Assembly: GCA_964017155.1 (NCBI GenBank)
Contig: OZ024864.1
Span: forward strand, 37,864,230 to 37,928,229
DNA: 64,000 nucleotides
DNA from: Oasisia sp. SBJ-2009
Lineage: Eukaryota > Annelida > Polychaeta > Sabellida > Siboglinidae
Direction: 5' to 3'
The notes under the pieces were generated by a model, which saw nothing but the letters and a program-made list of their open reading frames with translations, made no database searches and was not told where the DNA came from. A program made the position numbers and the translations under genes. The first letter of the stretch is position 1. Every line of letters begins with the position of its first letter. Shown here piece after piece: positions 47,877-57,433 of this stretch.

Positions 47877-48278
47877 TTACTGGTCATCATCATTTGATTC
47901 AGACACATCACTAAAGCCACGGAAATCATCTTCAGTATCATCATCTTCTGAATCGAAGCGAAGATCGGCCACCTCATCTCTGGCATGTTGTTGTCTGTCA
48001 ACTGCATTAAGACCTGCTGCCATGTTGTTGCTCAGGAGATGATCTTCAGATCCATCAAGGGCTGAAGAAATTCACTTGGCCTTGAATGAATGAACAATGA
48101 CCTCTTCACTCACACCTTGCTATGCACTTGAATTCCAATTGATGACATCCTGCCTGGAAGTCACTTTGAGATTACCCATGGGGGTTCTCTCATATGTTTG
48201 TCTCCATAACTTCCATTTTGCTCTCAATAGATTTTTGAAAGGTGCATTCCAAGACACATCTGCTGGTTGAGCACCCTG
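47877..48278 (-). pseudogene. pogo-like (Tc1/mariner) transposase C-terminus
   Basis: 134 codons on the - strand open except for two stops. Recognisable stretches are GAQPADVSWNAPFK, GVSEEVIVHSFKAK and ISSALDGSEDHLL, in the order found after the catalytic triad of pogo/Tigger-type DDE transposases ('QP-D-S-NKPFK ... SF--CGIS-ALDGSED'). An acidic tail ends at a TAA (47877-47879). One TAG replaces a codon before QGVSEE and a TGA follows FKAK, so it is dead. The catalytic part is not visible upstream, where duplicated sequence intervenes. Confidence 0.8.
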
Positions 48279-48395
48279 CTAGTCATTCATTTCTTGCAAG
48301 CAAGTACAGTCCACAGCCCATACATCATATTATCATAAAAGCAAGTGATTGCAAATGAGTCTTGGACATTGTACTGGATGATCTGTACACTTCTA
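48279..48395 (+). repeat. Direct repeat, copy 1 (second copy 48596-48705)
   Basis: ~110-bp block starting CTAGTCATTCATTTCTTGC, repeated 317 bp downstream with an ~8-bp internal deletion and few substitutions. It abuts the pogo-like remnant and appears to be its upstream continuation. Confidence 0.8.
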
Positions 48396-48595
48396 GGACG
48401 CATAAACTGTAAACTATTATATATATAATCACCTCTCTCGGGTTCCATTTATGCATCTTTGCATTGCACACCAGATCGCACACTGCTGCCAAAGCCTACA
48501 AATGTGGTTATACATTTAATTCTTTGACATTAAATAACTTGCAATTTCAGCAATTCACACAATGGTTAACTACTGACTCTTTATGGCCTTATTTG

Positions 48596-48705
48596 CTAGT
48601 CATTCATTTCTTGCAAGCAAGTACAGTCCACACATCATATTAGCATAAAAGCAAGTAATTGCAAATGAATCTTGGACATTGTCCTGGATAAGTTGTACAC
48701 TTCTT
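48596..48705 (+). repeat. Direct repeat, copy 2
   Basis: See copy 1. It is followed by a short tandem 'cctcaagtcggcca' pair at 48761-48811. Confidence 0.8.
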
Positions 48706-49372
48706 GTACACATATATAAATATGGGACATACATGTTAGTTTTAAACATTAACCCTTTAGACCTCAAGTCGGCCATACACGGCCACATGTCTACTCCTCA
48801 AGTCGGCCAAACACAGCCGTAGATATTAGCATCCAAGTTTTATCTATTCCAGGGGCGCTCTCTGGAGGATACTTTTGAAACACATTTAACTTGAAGGGTT
48901 AACATATCGGCAATGCATTGTGGGTAGTTATGGCTACTGGTGCTATTCAAGTTTACGGGGTCATGACACAGTTAGACTTCCTGTTTGGTTACCGTTGCAA
49001 CATAGTCCCATAAAAAATAGATTTAGATTTTTTTCAACATTCACATGCTGTGACATAAGTGCATTTGAACAGTCATATTTCCAGGTGTGATTGTGGAAGC
49101 TGTTGACAGTGAAATGGTGCATTTTTAGCTGATTTCACTATGCGGATGGGTACTTGGCGGTGATTTGGCTTGTTGACACCTCTGTTGTGTTACTGCCTGC
49201 ATTCATTTGTAAATATTGACGGGTGTCACACATAGCGGCACTTTACGAGAGAACGAAACATTGGAACTTGACTAAACTCGACCAGCTTGTCACTGAGATG
49301 ATGATAACAACAGCCAATAAGTTTTAGAATTTTCCTGCATCTGGTTTTCTTATAATCCTACAAAACGCTAAC

Positions 49373-49837
49373 ATGGTGGCCAATGGGAAAGTTAACTGTG
49401 TCATGAGCCCTAATAGACGCCTAGCAGCAGAAACAGTTTTTAGTTGGCGCGAGATGATGGAGGCAGCGTTCTTTGACAAATATTCCGAAATAATAAGTGA
49501 CAAGGTGTGCGTGTCAAGCAACAGTGAGTGTCTCATTTGGACTGCCTGTACATCAGGTGAGAAAGTGAAGTATGGTGTAGTTAAAGTGACGTTTAGTTGT
49601 GGAAACCGACAAACTATAAAAGCACACCGACTGGCCTTCATGCTATTTCTTGACATGACATTCTTGGCAGCACACCTAGATGCGTCGCATTTATGTCACA
49701 ACAGTCTTTGTGTTAATGCCAACCACATCAATCTTGAACCTCGTTCCATCAACAGTCAGAGAAATTCATGCAAGAAAACCGGCAATTGTAGCGGTCATGG
49801 TATATATCCGGCATGTCTGTTATGGCTACAACTGTGA
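49373..49837 (+). CDS. His-Cys box endonuclease, left arm copy
   Basis: 154 open codons. Differs from the array type at a few non-catalytic positions (Ile14 to Asn, Arg80 to Gln, and LDM for HRQ at 93-95). The entire His-Cys box is conserved, although this copy sits in a rearranged element outside the array. Confidence 0.85.
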   Translation: MVANGKVNCVMSPNRRLAAETVFSWREMMEAAFFDKYSEIISDKVCVSSNSECLIWTACTSGEKVKYGVVKVTFSCGNRQTIKAHRLAFMLFLDMTFLAAHLDASHLCHNSLCVNANHINLEPRSINSQRNSCKKTGNCSGHGIYPACLLWLQL

Positions 49838-50211
49838 AATATGGTAAGAATGAACTCACTTTTTTTCATGAGTGCATGTGCAGAATGAACTGTTCCGATA
49901 TGTTGTCTCCTTGGCTCGTAACTAGTCAATGGACTGGACAATGTCACACATGTGACGGCCATGCCGTGCAACAAGTGTGATGATCGTGTCGTATCGGTAC
50001 AGCGTGATGATGGCGCGGAGCTATAGTCTTCTCATGGCGTATGTCAGACAGCAGGCAGGTGATCGATGGTGTACGTAGATTGTGCTCGCATTGCATAGAC
50101 AGTCCAAGTTGCAGCTCAAGTAGACGCTAAGGAATAATACAAAGTCATATTGTTAGATTACTGTCTGTGTGCTCACTTCCATCTATTTAACTGTGTGGTG
50201 AGTGTGTCTGC

Positions 50212-51287
50212 CTACAATTTCTTAGCATAGGGGTGGTCGGCTGATTTCCGTGATCTTAGTGAATATGAGTGTTCAGTGTCATTGCCATGTGGGGTTGGGG
50301 GTGCACGTCTCCGTCTGCGTCTCACAGTTCTTACTGGTGTGTGTGTGGCTGTCGCTGCTGTTATTGTCTGACTGGCTGGTCTGCGATCAAGCTGTCGCTT
50401 TCTGTAAACGTCAAGTACAGATCTCTGTTGTTTTGCCTTGAAGTAGTCTTTCATCCGCTGTGACTTTGTAGCTCGTCTGTGTCGGCGCACAGCTGGCTGC
50501 CTGGCATATTCTCGTTGGTACATAACATCTTGCTGGATGCGTTTTACTGCACGAGCAACTTTTCTACCCTTCGTAATGGGACACTGCACATTTTCTAGCT
50601 TCCGCAGCATCGATTCTCCAGCACCGTAGTTTAGGCGATCTATGACAGAACACACACGTCCCAGTGCATTGCGGCTGAACTTAACATTCTTGGGAAGTGA
50701 TGCAGAGAAGGCTCTGTTTGCAGATTCGTTCGGGTTGGTTGTCAGTCTGCGGCGTGTCAAGTGAAGTGCGACATGGCCAAGACGCATCTCTATCAGTCCT
50801 TGGAGTGTGCTTCGATCACCGTCTGTCATGTTTACTCGTGTCAGGCCGCACGCCTTCAGATGCGGAGAGGTGTTCCACCAGTTCCTTCTGCCACCCCTGC
50901 AGACAATCGCGTGCCTGCGACAGTTAGCACACGAACCTGCATAGCAGTCGAGTGTAGCCTGAATGACATCCGGCATGCGTGTCGCTATGGCAGTTTCATC
51001 GCTGTCGTGAAGCATATGGACACTGGTGTAGACCATCTGACACCTTGTCTTCACATCCTCTGCAAACAGTCTTCTGTTTTCTGTTCGCCTCGCAGCATCC
51101 TCTCCGGGAAACATCATAGAGGAGAAAGATGCCTTCATGATGTGACAAAATTGTGTCTGAGACAGATGTGTCGTATCGGATTGCCTCTGTGTTTCCATGC
51201 CAGCTGGCATGGCATCTTGTATGCCACGTGAAGCCAGTGCATCTCCATCTGTAGCGACATACTTGATTGCGACACCATCTCGTGCCA
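50212..51287 (-). pseudogene. Transposase C-terminal half, left arm, with full basic tail
   Basis: Open from the second acidic motif (ATDGDA) through NPNES to the RRRRRR tail and TAG at 50212-50214, thanks to the (GT)5 run. The 5' end is replaced by the inverted 89-bp insert. It lacks the first core strands and cannot encode a full transposase. Confidence 0.8.
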
Positions 51288-51376
51288 ATGCGAACAAATC
51301 TGAAATTAACACATTTTACTGGCACTCCTATTTGAAGCAACATGCTGTAATTGTTTTTTATTTCATCCACACATTT

Positions 51377-52088
51377 TGCTGCCACCTTGTTCGCTGTTCT
51401 TTGCAATCCAGTGTGACTTGGAGGGGGTGTGTGCATTGCTGTCAGAATGTGACGGAACTTGGTAGTGGCGGTTGTTGTATCCTGCAGACCGATGTGAAGT
51501 GCTACATTCGTTGTGGCAGCCCGCTGACCACAGTGTCCAGTTTCAATCTCACTGTACAGCTTGTACATGCGTGAGTTCACAGTTCACACATTTCAACGAC
51601 TCCTTCCAACAGAGGCCAATCTGTTGTTCCTGGTATATTTGAAATTGTGGCGAAGGGCACATGTTCTGCTCGGCATGCTCAGTGTAGCATTCATTCCACA
51701 TCTGAGCATTCTTTCCAACATTCAGCAAACGCATTTCGGAGGAAAGTCCTTGATTTTCATCTGGCTGGAGGTAGCTTTCTGTTAAAGTTAGTCCTCGGTT
51801 TGGCCGCGGCCGAAGAATCTTGCTGCCGCCAGATATTCCATCAGCATCAGGGACTGTCAAGAGGCCACCAGACGTTTCTTGTACAACTCTTGAGAAATCT
51901 TCCCTGTCTAGACGTGGCATCCATACAGAACTGTGCTGTGTTTCGGTCGTTTCGTCACGTGTTGATTCAAAATATGGGTGCCCTTGCTGAAAGCCACGGC
52001 TAGATTTGCACATTCTTCCAACAGGCGATGTTTTCCTATTACTAAGCTTACTCGTCTCATTATTCTCATTATTTGCAGTCTCCTTCAT
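51377..52088 (-). pseudogene. Transposase N-terminal half in the spacer
   Basis: From the usual ATG (52086-52088) through the TPPPS segment to 51377, where homology breaks at 'tgctgccacc'. Carries the 5-nt lesion shared with U7/U8 near 51576. Confidence 0.75.
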
Positions 52089-52911
52089 TGTAATCGTGCA
52101 GAGTAATCCCGGCAGAATTACAATTGGCAGAGACAAACCGTGATTTAAGATTTCAGACGTCCAAGGAGTCTGAAAGTCCAAATCACAGTGACAGAACACT
52201 GTGTGTTAGGGGGGTGGGGAGTGGCTTAGACCAGTGGAGCATCTGTTTGAAAATCTATGCCCAAAGTGGACCAATCAGAGTACAGCACGGTGACTAATCT
52301 ATCATTTTTTATTTACTTCACCTAATTAGAAACATGGAAAGACCCCAGGATAAGGTGCTAATGACAACTGGGCTGTGCAACTTCTGATAATTGCCCCCAT
52401 AGGCCAGCCCACCCCTGGTGGCTGGCTTCTGACTTGATCACTGCTCAATCAGGCAAGTGTGACATTGTATCAGGTGTCTACTAATTGCATTGTGTAATAC
52501 TTTGCAATTGAACCAATTAAGACGTCTGGTCTTTGAAGAATGCTTACTTTAAGGTCATGTATCATGTATATTTACAGTCTTTTAATAGGGACAAGGGAAA
52601 ACAGTCATCATAATTCTCACTGCAAAATGACAATAGCCTGTATGTGATATTTTACAAAAAACATACTGGGCTCTCTGAAAAATTGGGTAATGTGTTCATA
52701 TATGGCACACAAAAATTTTGTGCACTGTGTAGTTCTGCAAGATTAGGCATTTTGAAACTGTCGCCTGCTCACTGTTGTGGCGCTCGGTGAAATAGGGTGC
52801 ACTTTGTAAATGTGTCTAAAAAAAAAATGTGTGGATGAAATAAAAAACAATTACAGCATGTTGCTTCAAATAGGAGTGCCAGTAAAATGTGTTAATTTCA
52901 GATTTGTTCGC

Positions 52912-53846
52912 ATTGGCACGAGATGGTGTCGCAATCAAGTATGTCGCTACAGATGGAGATGCACTGGCTTCACGTGGCATACAAGATGCCATGCCAGCTG
53001 GCATGGAAACACAGAGGCAATCCGATACGACACATCTGTCTCAGACACAATTTCGTCACATCATGAAGGCATCGTTCTCCTCTATGATGTTTCCCGGAGA
53101 GAATGCTGCGAGGCGAACAGAAAAACAGAAGACTGTTTGCAGAGGATGTGAAGACAAGGTGTCATATGGTCTACACCAGTGTCCATATGCTTCACGACAG
53201 CGATGAAACTGCCATAGCGACACGCATGCCGGATGTCATTCAGGCTACACTCGACTGCTATGCAGGTTCGTGTGCTAACTGTCGCAGGCACGCGATTGTC
53301 TGCAGGGGTGGCAGAAGGAACTGGTGGAACACCTCTCCGCATCTGAAGGCGTGCGGCCTGACACGAGTAAACATGACAGATGGTGATCGAAGCACACTCC
53401 AAGGACTGATAGAGATGCGTCTTGGCCATGTCGCACTTCACTTGACACGCCGCAGACTGACAACCAACCCGAACGAATCTGCAAACAGAGCCTTCTCTGT
53501 GTCACTGCCCAAGAATGTTAAGTTCAGCCGCAATGCACTGGGACGTGTGTGTTCTGTCATAGATCGCCTAAACTACGGTGCTGGAGAATCGATGCTGCGG
53601 AAGCTAGAAAATGTGCAGTGTCCCATTACGAAGGGTGGAAAAGTTGCTCGTGCAGTAAAACGCATCCAGCAAGATGTTATGTACCAACGAGAATATGGCA
53701 GGCAGCCAGCTGTGCACCGACACAGACAAGCTACAAAGTCACAGTGGATGAAAGACTACTTCAAGGCAAAACAACAGAGATCTGTACTTGACGTTTACAG
53801 AAAACGACAGCTTGATCGCAGACCAGCCAGTCCACCACACAGTTAA
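52912..53846 (+). pseudogene. Transposase C-terminal half, right arm
   Basis: Begins at LARDGVAIKY and retains TDGDA and NPNES. It has a 1-nt insertion near 53121 (GAACAGAAAAACAG) that breaks the frame, and a deleted C-terminus ending at a chance TAA (53844-53846). Confidence 0.8.
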
Positions 53847-54198
53847 ATAGATGGAAGTGAGCACACAGACAGTAATCTAACAATATGACTTTGTATTATT
53901 CCTTATCGTCTACTTGAGCTGCAACTTTGACTGTGTATGCAATGCGAACACAATCTACGTACACCATCGATCACCTGCCTGCTGTCTGACATACGCCATG
54001 AGAACACTATAGCTCCGCGCCATCATCACGCTGTACCGATACGACACGATCATCACACTTGTTGCACGGCATGGCCGTCACACGTGTGACACTGTCCAGT
54101 CCATTGACCAGTTATGAGCCAAGGAGACAACATATCGGAACAGTTCATTCTGCACATGCACTCCAGAAAAAAAATAGGGGGTTTATTCTTACCACATT

Positions 54199-54663
54199 TC
54201 ACAGTTGTAGCCATAACAGACATGCCGGATATATACCATGACCGCTACAATTGCCGGTTTTCTTGCATGAATTTCTCTGACTGTTGATGGAACGAGGTTC
54301 AAGATTGATGTGGTTGGCATTAGCACAAAGACTGTTGTGACATAAATGCGACGCATCTAGGTGTGCTGCCAAGAATGTCTGTCTATGAAATAGCATGAAG
54401 GCCAGTCGGTGTGCTTTTATAGTTCGTCGGTTTCCACAACTAAACGTCACTTTTACTACACCATACTTCACTTTCTCACCTGATGTACAGGCAGTCCAAA
54501 TGAGACACTCACTGTTGCTTGACACGCACACCTTGTCACTAATTATTTCGGAATATTTGTCAAAGAACGCTGCCTCCATCATCTCGCGCCAACTAAAAAT
54601 TGTTTCTGCTGCTAGGCGTCTAATAGGGCTCATGACACAGTTAACTTTCCCATTGGCCACCAT
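54199..54663 (-). CDS. His-Cys box endonuclease, right arm copy
   Basis: 154 open codons in inverted orientation, with Val22 to Ile and Val114 to Ala. Catalytic and zinc residues unchanged. It does not share the LDM or Asn14 changes of the left arm, so the arms have evolved separately. Confidence 0.85.
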   Translation of the reverse strand: MVANGKVNCVMSPIRRLAAETIFSWREMMEAAFFDKYSEIISDKVCVSSNSECLIWTACTSGEKVKYGVVKVTFSCGNRRTIKAHRLAFMLFHRQTFLAAHLDASHLCHNSLCANANHINLEPRSINSQRNSCKKTGNCSGHGIYPACLLWLQL

Positions 54664-55080
54664 GTTAGCGTTTTGTAGGATTATAAGAAAACCAGACGCA
54701 GGAAAATTCTAAAACTTATTGGCTGTTGTTATCATCATCTCAGTGACAAGCTGGTCGAGTTTAGTCAAGTTCCAATGTTTCGTTCTCTCGTAAAGTGCCG
54801 CTATGTGTGACACCCATCAATATTTACAAATGAATGCAGGCAGTAACACAACAGAGGTGTCAACAAGCCAAATCACTGCCAAGTACCCATCCGCATAGTG
54901 AAATCAGCTAAAAATGCACCATTTCACTGTCAACAGCTTCCACAATCACACCTGGAAATATGACTGTTCAAATGCACTTATGTCACAGCATGTGAATGTT
55001 AAAAAAAATCTAAATCTATTTTTTTATGGGACTATGTTGCAACGGAAACCAAACAGGAAGTATAACTGTGTCATGACCCC

Positions 55081-56164
55081 AAGCCGGCCCCGGGTATGAC
55101 CAAACCATGCCTCAAGTCACAACAGCTGGGGCCCAATATGGACTCTTGCCTAATGGAGGTATGGGGTATTTCTTGATACTGCTTTATAAATATATAAATT
55201 TGTATACATTTTGCGTATACCTGTAGTTTAAAAAAAATACTGCAGTTTTATGTTTTAGTGTCTATGACGATTTTAATGATCTTAATCTATTAATATTTGT
55301 GATTTGTTTTTTTAATGATTAAACCTGCAAAGCGCCTTTGAGTAATTTTGGCTGAAAATGGCCCTATAAAGATGTTCATATTATTGTCATTATCATATTT
55401 TCATGATATAATTGGATTTCAAAAAGTTGACGTTATGTTGAAATTACAGGTGGGTGCAGTAGGTTGCCTGAAGGTTTTGGTAATTGTGAGAATGGAATGT
55501 ACGACAGTTGTAGCTTTGTAAAAGAGGACCTGCAAAGTAGCTTTGACTGAGAGGTGCAGGGCATGCAGTTTTTAGCACAGCTGCACAGGCATGGTATATT
55601 TGCTGTTAAAACCTGGCTTTCAACATTGGGGACTGATAATCATGTTAATCTGATAATCATGTTAATGTCAGTCCTGTCTCAATTTGGGACATAAAAGAAC
55701 CACTGAGGACGACAAGTACCCTTGCAGTGACCACCCTCAGTGCCAACATAGAAAGGTCGGCTTGGTGTAAATGTTGTGAAAAAGACTGATTAGTTCAATG
55801 AGACTTTATAGGATCATAACATTGTAACAACAACATATAACAATAATAATAATATTATTTATTATTTACAAAGCGCAGTATCCAAATATGCTCAAAGCGC
55901 TGTACAATAAAATATAAAGCTATTTATTATGTGTTAAAACTAATATTAATAATAATAAATACAACTGTAAAATTAACTTTGAGATAAACAAAAATGTAGA
56001 AATGTTAAATTATTCATATTAAAACTGTTAATTAAATATTATATAGAATTAACGACGATGAATAAAATAAATAAATCAATAAATACATCAAACTAATATA
56101 TAGACATATGCCGAAGGGAGGAGACAACGAGAACTTACGTGTTCTTTTCTCGCGCTGTTTGCAG
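55081..56164. other. Intergenic or intronic DNA with two SINE-like tails
   Basis: 'gcaaagcgcctttgagtaa' to 'ggccctataaag' (about 55329-55374) and the oppositely oriented 'tttacaaagcgcagtatcc' to 'aaagcgctgtacaataaa' with an AAT-rich lead (about 55840-55915) look like 3' tails of marine-animal SINEs. A 17-bp direct duplication 'ctgataatcatgttaat' occurs near 55635-55670. No gene seen. Confidence 0.5.
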
Positions 56165-56550
56165 CTCAGAGCACCACTGCGCCACCTGGTGGTGATTTAT
56201 TCCAACCGAATCAACAACAATACCAGCTGAATCAACAACAATTCCCACAGAATCGACAACAATTCCCACAGAATCAACAACCTGTGTTCGTTCAGGCGCC
56301 TGGTGGATTCATGATTCCCACAGCCCAGGGAGCGACCCCTGCTCCCGGGCAAGTCCTCCAGCAGGGGGCTGGTCCCCAGGGGGCTGGGGTGACATTCATG
56401 CCCCAGCCACTCCTGGGAGCCAGTACCTGGTGTCCACCCCCATGACCACCACCCCCATCTTGGGGCCAGGACAGGTGTTCCTGCAGGCGACACCAGATGG
56501 CAGGACCACTCACCCGGTGATGTTCAGCACTCCGATCAGTCCCGCGGCAG
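56165..56550 (+). CDS. Gln/Pro-rich exon of an unidentified host gene, with a frame break
   Basis: Preceded by an excellent acceptor (gttcttttctcgcgctgtttgcag) and followed by a perfect donor (GCGGCAG|GTAAGTG). The first frame is open from the acceptor with QSTTAPPGGDLFQPNQQQ, then tandem NQQQFPQ-type repeats, then a Gly/Pro/Gln stretch to about 56430. The second part (STPMTTTPILGPGQVFLQ, HPVMFSTPISPAAG) lies in a different frame up to the donor. The switch occurs around 56400-56430 and could be a sequencing error, a real indel or a pseudogene. The composition suggests an activation-type or disordered region of a nuclear protein; the gene is not identified. Confidence 0.55.
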
Positions 56551-56558
56551 GTAAGTGT

Positions 56559-56595
56559 CATTGCCAACCTCGATATACACCGAGTCGTAATCTGT
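56559..56595 (+). repeat. 37-bp exact repeat, copy 1 (second copy 61890-61926)
   Basis: Starts CATTGCCAACCTCGATA and ends GAGTCGTAATCTGT. Located eight bases after the splice donor of the Gln-rich exon. Identical in the second copy, with no similarity in either flank. Confidence 0.85.
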
Positions 56596-56635
56596 GCTTT
56601 TTTTGGACTTGTTTTAATCAGTGTTTATGTTTTAG

Positions 56636-56638
<3 letters not shown>

Positions 56639-56681
<43 letters not shown>
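56639..56681. repeat. (TA)n microsatellite
   Basis: About 20 TA repeats. Confidence 0.95.
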
Positions 56682-56683
<2 letters not shown>

Positions 56684-56870
56684 TCAATCCAGTATTAAAT
56701 GGTTCATTCAACACATGAGAAAGTCATCTAATGATTTATAATAATAATAACATCTGGACAGTGGATAGCAGTTAGCAGTAATCAGTTAGAACACTAGATA
56801 TTGGCACAGCAACAGAAAATGAATGACACCTGATTCCATGGAGGTCACCTTTACGGTAGAAACAGGATAT

Positions 56871-57037
56871 TCATTAAAGTAATCGTGAAAGTACCAGTAA
56901 TCGTGATTACATTCTAAAGTAATCGTACTCGTACTCGAGGACATTCTAAAGTAATCATACTCGTACTTGAGTACGTTTGTTTTCTGAGTACTCGTACTCA
57001 TGCATGTTCAAAGTAATCATACTCGTACTCGAGTACA
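56871..57037. repeat. Imperfect tandem repeat around 'aaagtaatcgtactcgtactcgag'
   Basis: Four to five diverged copies of a ~30-bp unit. The CTCGAG/TACTCGAGTA parts are self-complementary. Probably a minisatellite. Confidence 0.7.
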
Positions 57038-57168
57038 TATGTATTGTCCTCACTCCATCTCTGAATTATTACCATGATATTGACTTTGGCTACATGTGTC
57101 ACACATAAAACACATAAAATATCATACATGTCAGACCCATGTTAATTGTCACTCTGTTTCTTTTATAG

Positions 57169-57433
57169 GCAGATGTGGATGTACAGCAAAATGCCAGGAA
57201 GCTGGTATGCAGTATCATCAAAGAGAGTGAACTCACACAATGTCATCGATATCCAAGCTGGTCATGACATCCACCGTTCCATCACCAACTGCAAAGCTAG
57301 TCAGGCCTCACCATATTCGCATGTCAAGCACTCTGCATTCTACATTCTAGTCAGTCAGGGTATCTGCCCGGCATGGAAGCCAGTATACACACCACCAGCA
57401 CTGCGGAGTTACATTCGAATATTTGACATTTAA
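57169..57433 (+). other. Possible exon
   Basis: Follows a good acceptor (ctctgtttcttttatag). One frame is open for 88 codons to a TAA at 57431-57433; another reads DVDVQQNARKLVCSIIKESEL before a stop. Neither joins in phase with the Gln-rich exon in an obvious way, and no domain is recognised. It may be a terminal exon or a decayed fragment. Confidence 0.25.

Larger units (their letters stand above)
48957..51376 (+). repeat. Left arm of the inverted repeat
   Basis: Collinear with array units up to 51287 in the transposase gene. The last ~89 bp (51288-51376) are an inverted copy of 52826-52911. They replace ~379 bp of the transposase gene (equivalent to 37831-38209 of U9) that encodes the first core strands. 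Confidence 0.85.
48957..55080. mobile_element. Rearranged array unit folded into a giant inverted repeat
   Basis: Begins with GGGGTCATGACACAG and ends with its reverse complement CTGTGTCATGACCCC; homology to the array units stops abruptly at both points. Left arm 48957-51376 and right arm ~52826-55080 are inverted copies, each with a nuclease gene and the transposase C-terminal half. The spacer 51377-52825 carries the transposase N-terminal half and its upstream region once. No obvious target-site duplication: flanks are ...AAGTTTAC and AAGCCGGC.... Confidence 0.9.
52826..55080 (-). repeat. Right arm of the inverted repeat
   Basis: Collinear (inverted) with the left arm. It has a ~180-bp deletion between transposase Arg-Pro-Ala-Ser codons and the 3' flank (near 53832), which removes the GT run and tail, and scattered substitutions. 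Confidence 0.85.

Noticed and set aside
48940..55100. Target-site duplication around the fold-back element
   Set aside because: Flanks AAGTTTAC and AAGCCGGC share only AAG, at non-equivalent positions.
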